From contig UQRM01000056.1 of assembly GCA_900543485.1 (NCBI GenBank), forward strand, positions 1 to 7,397: a DNA stretch of 7,397 nucleotides, in the 5' to 3' direction. Positions within the stretch are counted from its first letter, which is position 1; the number at the start of each line of letters is the position of its first letter. A program made the position numbers and the translations under genes. The notes below the pieces were generated by a model that was not told the DNA's origin, did not search any database, and saw only the letters and a program-made list of their open reading frames with translations. The DNA is from an uncultured Eubacterium sp. Its GTDB lineage: Bacteria; Bacillota; Clostridia; Peptostreptococcales; Anaerovoracaceae. This document shows positions 6,021 to 7,397 of this stretch, piece by piece.

Positions 6021-6028
6021 TGTATACA
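6011..6028. promoter_or_regulatory. Possible operator over the aconitase -10 and start site
   Basis: The octamer ATTGTATA occurs twice in exact tandem (6011-6018, 6019-6026). The second copy runs into the perfect palindrome TGTATACA at 6021-6028, and TGTATA (6013-6018) with TATACA (6023-6028) forms a wider dyad. TTGTATACA-like palindromes are typical of several GntR-type repressors; a repressor here would block initiation. No such regulator gene is in the window, so its identity is open. Confidence 0.4.
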
Positions 6029-6053
6029 GAAATACAAAATTCGGAATATGAAC

Positions 6054-6059
6054 AGGAGG
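6054..6059 (+). promoter_or_regulatory. Ribosome binding site of aconitase
   Basis: AGGAGG sits ten bases before ATG 6070, somewhat long but the only strong site nearby. The encoded start MGKTLAYKIL matches what I recall of the family N-terminus. This supports the chosen start. Confidence 0.7.
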
Positions 6060-6069
6060 TATATGTAAA

Positions 6070-7397
6070 ATGGGCAAGACATTGGCGTACAAGATTCTGG
6101 AAGATCACCTCATCGAAGGGAACCTTTCGCCGGGGGAGGAGATCACCATAAAAATAGATCAGACCCTGACGCAGGACTCGACGGGAACGATGGTGTATCT
6201 GCAGCTGGAAGCCATGGAGGTAGACAGAGTAAAAACTGAGCTGTCAGTGGCATATATAGATCACAACACGCTTCAGACGGGATTTGAAAATGCCGACGAC
6301 CACGAGTTCATCAAGAGCGTGGCCAGAAGACACGGAGTGCTGTTTTCAAAGCCGGGCAACGGCATCTGCCATCAGCTCCACCTCGAAAACTACGGAAAAC
6401 CGGGCAAGACATTGCTGGGATCTGACAGCCACACTCCGACGGGAGGCGGCCTGGGAATGATCGCTATCGGCGCCGGCGGCCTGGATGTGGCGGTGGCCAT
6501 GGCCAAAGGAACATACAGCCTGACAGCGCCTAAGGTGGTGAAGGTCGAGCTCAGGGGAGCGCTGAAGCCTTGGGTATCAGCGAAGGATGTTATCCTCTAC
6601 GTGCTGCAGCAGCTTACTGTAAAGGGCGGCGTAGGCAAGATCATAGAGTACACGGGCGAAGGCGTGAAGAGCCTTTCCGTTACCGACAGAGCGACTATCA
6701 CCAACATGGGAGCGGAGCTGGGAGCGACGACATCTGTCTTCCCGAGCGATGAGAACACGAGGGAATATCTGAAGTCCCAGGGCAGAGAAGCTGACTTCAG
6801 ACCTCTCGCGGCAGATGCGGACGCGGTATACGACGAGGAGCTGATCGTAGATCTGGACAAGCTGACTCCGCTGGCGGCCAAGCCACACAGCCCTGACAAT
6901 GTAGACAGCGTGAAGAATATCGGCGAGATAAAGGTAGACCAGGTGGCTATCGGAAGCTGCACCAACTCTTCCTACACGGATCTGATGAAGGTGGCGGCCA
7001 TTCTCAAGGGCAAGAAAGTCCATCCTGACGTGAGCCTTGTGATCTCGCCGGGATCCAGCAAGATATTGGAGAAGATGGCGGAAAACGGCGCGTTGGCTGA
7101 CATCATCAGCGCCGGAGCCAGGATCATAGAGAACGCCTGCGGACCGTGCATCGGCATGGGACAGTCGCCTAAGTCGGGAGCCGTTTCCCTGAGGACCTTC
7201 AACAGAAATTTCAAGGGAAGGAGCGGGACGCTGGACGCGCAGGTATATCTGGTAAGCCCTGAGACGGCGGCTCTTTCCGCGATAAAGGGCGTGCTGACGG
7301 ACGGTATGGAAAGCGGCGAGAGCCTGCCTGACATCGCAGCGGTGGATTTCACCCCTAACGATAATTTCATCGTATATCCGGAAGGACACAACAAGGA
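6070..7397 (+). CDS. acnA: Aconitate hydratase (Aquifex-type aconitase), 3' end missing
   Basis: Catalyses citrate to isocitrate through cis-aconitate with a [4Fe-4S] cluster in the cytoplasm. In an anaerobe this usually feeds 2-oxoglutarate and glutamate synthesis. The reading frame is open from ATG 6070 to the window edge, 442 complete codons with no stop. Visible family residues include YIDHNT with D64-H65, GSDSHTPTGGG from 117, and three cluster-ligand cysteines: C297 in GSCTNSS, and C357 and C360 in CGPCIGMG. The sequence closely follows the putative 'Aquifex-type' aconitase subfamily (about 640-650 residues), for example KIDQTLTQDSTGT, VKGGVGKIIEYTG and AVSLRTFNRNF. Roughly 200 residues, including most of the C-terminal swivel domain, should lie beyond the window. 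3-Isopropylmalate dehydratase large subunit is the main alternative but is shorter and lacks these signatures. Codons look more GC-rich and biased than in the upstream genes, as expected for a well-expressed gene. Confidence 0.93.
   Translation, partial: MGKTLAYKILEDHLIEGNLSPGEEITIKIDQTLTQDSTGTMVYLQLEAMEVDRVKTELSVAYIDHNTLQTGFENADDHEFIKSVARRHGVLFSKPGNGICHQLHLENYGKPGKTLLGSDSHTPTGGGLGMIAIGAGGLDVAVAMAKGTYSLTAPKVVKVELRGALKPWVSAKDVILYVLQQLTVKGGVGKIIEYTGEGVKSLSVTDRATITNMGAELGATTSVFPSDENTREYLKSQGREADFRPLAADADAVYDEELIVDLDKLTPLAAKPHSPDNVDSVKNIGEIKVDQVAIGSCTNSSYTDLMKVAAILKGKKVHPDVSLVISPGSSKILEKMAENGALADIISAGARIIENACGPCIGMGQSPKSGAVSLRTFNRNFKGRSGTLDAQVYLVSPETAALSAIKGVLTDGMESGESLPDIAAVDFTPNDNFIVYPEGHNK

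Noticed and set aside
5911..6108. Small minus-strand frame of 65 residues spanning the divergent promoters
   Set aside because: It covers both predicted promoters and the aconitase start, and has no ribosome binding site or recognisable sequence.
6577..7394. Two overlapping open frames antisense to aconitase
   Set aside because: They are complementary shadows of a strongly conserved coding sequence and show no protein family features.

Overview
The window looks like part of a low-to-mid GC Gram-positive anaerobe of the class Clostridia. This is an inference from strong AGGAGG-type ribosome binding sites, vegetative sigma-A-like promoters (TTGACC-N17-TATAAT, TTGACT-N18-TATAAT), a two-gene threonine/serine exporter, an Mrp ATPase with an N-terminal cysteine cluster, and an 'Aquifex-type' aconitase. 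A family-level assignment cannot be made from the sequence alone.

Layout. (1) Bases 1-2055, + strand: the 3' part of a Cache-domain membrane histidine kinase, translationally coupled (ATGA overlap) to a response regulator. The regulator's output half is an MpsC/DUF2294-type domain rather than a DNA-binding domain. (2) 2056-2241: intergenic, with a sigma-A-like promoter overlaid by two inverted repeats. (3) 2242-3099, +: mrp, a P-loop ATPase of the Fe-S carrier family. (4) 3100-3420: a gene-free convergent region holding four regularly built 37-38-base units, each bounded by GCACCCA-like and TGGGTGC-like arms. The last unit may act as a terminator. (5) 3421-4652, - strand: a two-gene operon for a split ThrE-type exporter (YjjP-like and YjjB-like subunits), with an ATGA overlap. 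(6) 4653-4856: the exporter's extended -10 promoter and the upstream gene's terminator. (7) 4857-5846, -: a seven-helix membrane protein with a C-terminal LuxR-type helix-turn-helix. (8) 5847-6069: back-to-back promoters. (9) 6070 to the right edge, +: aconitate hydratase, cut off by the window end.

How the parts may work together. The kinase and regulator form a self-contained sensory pair whose output is not obviously transcriptional. Mrp could supply Fe-S clusters to enzymes such as the nearby [4Fe-4S] aconitase, but they are about 3 kb apart and not in one operon. The membrane-bound LuxR protein lies upstream of the exporter operon and divergent from aconitase, so either or both are candidate targets. 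The most unusual items are the receiver-MpsC fusion and the four-unit inverted-repeat array between mrp and the exporter genes.
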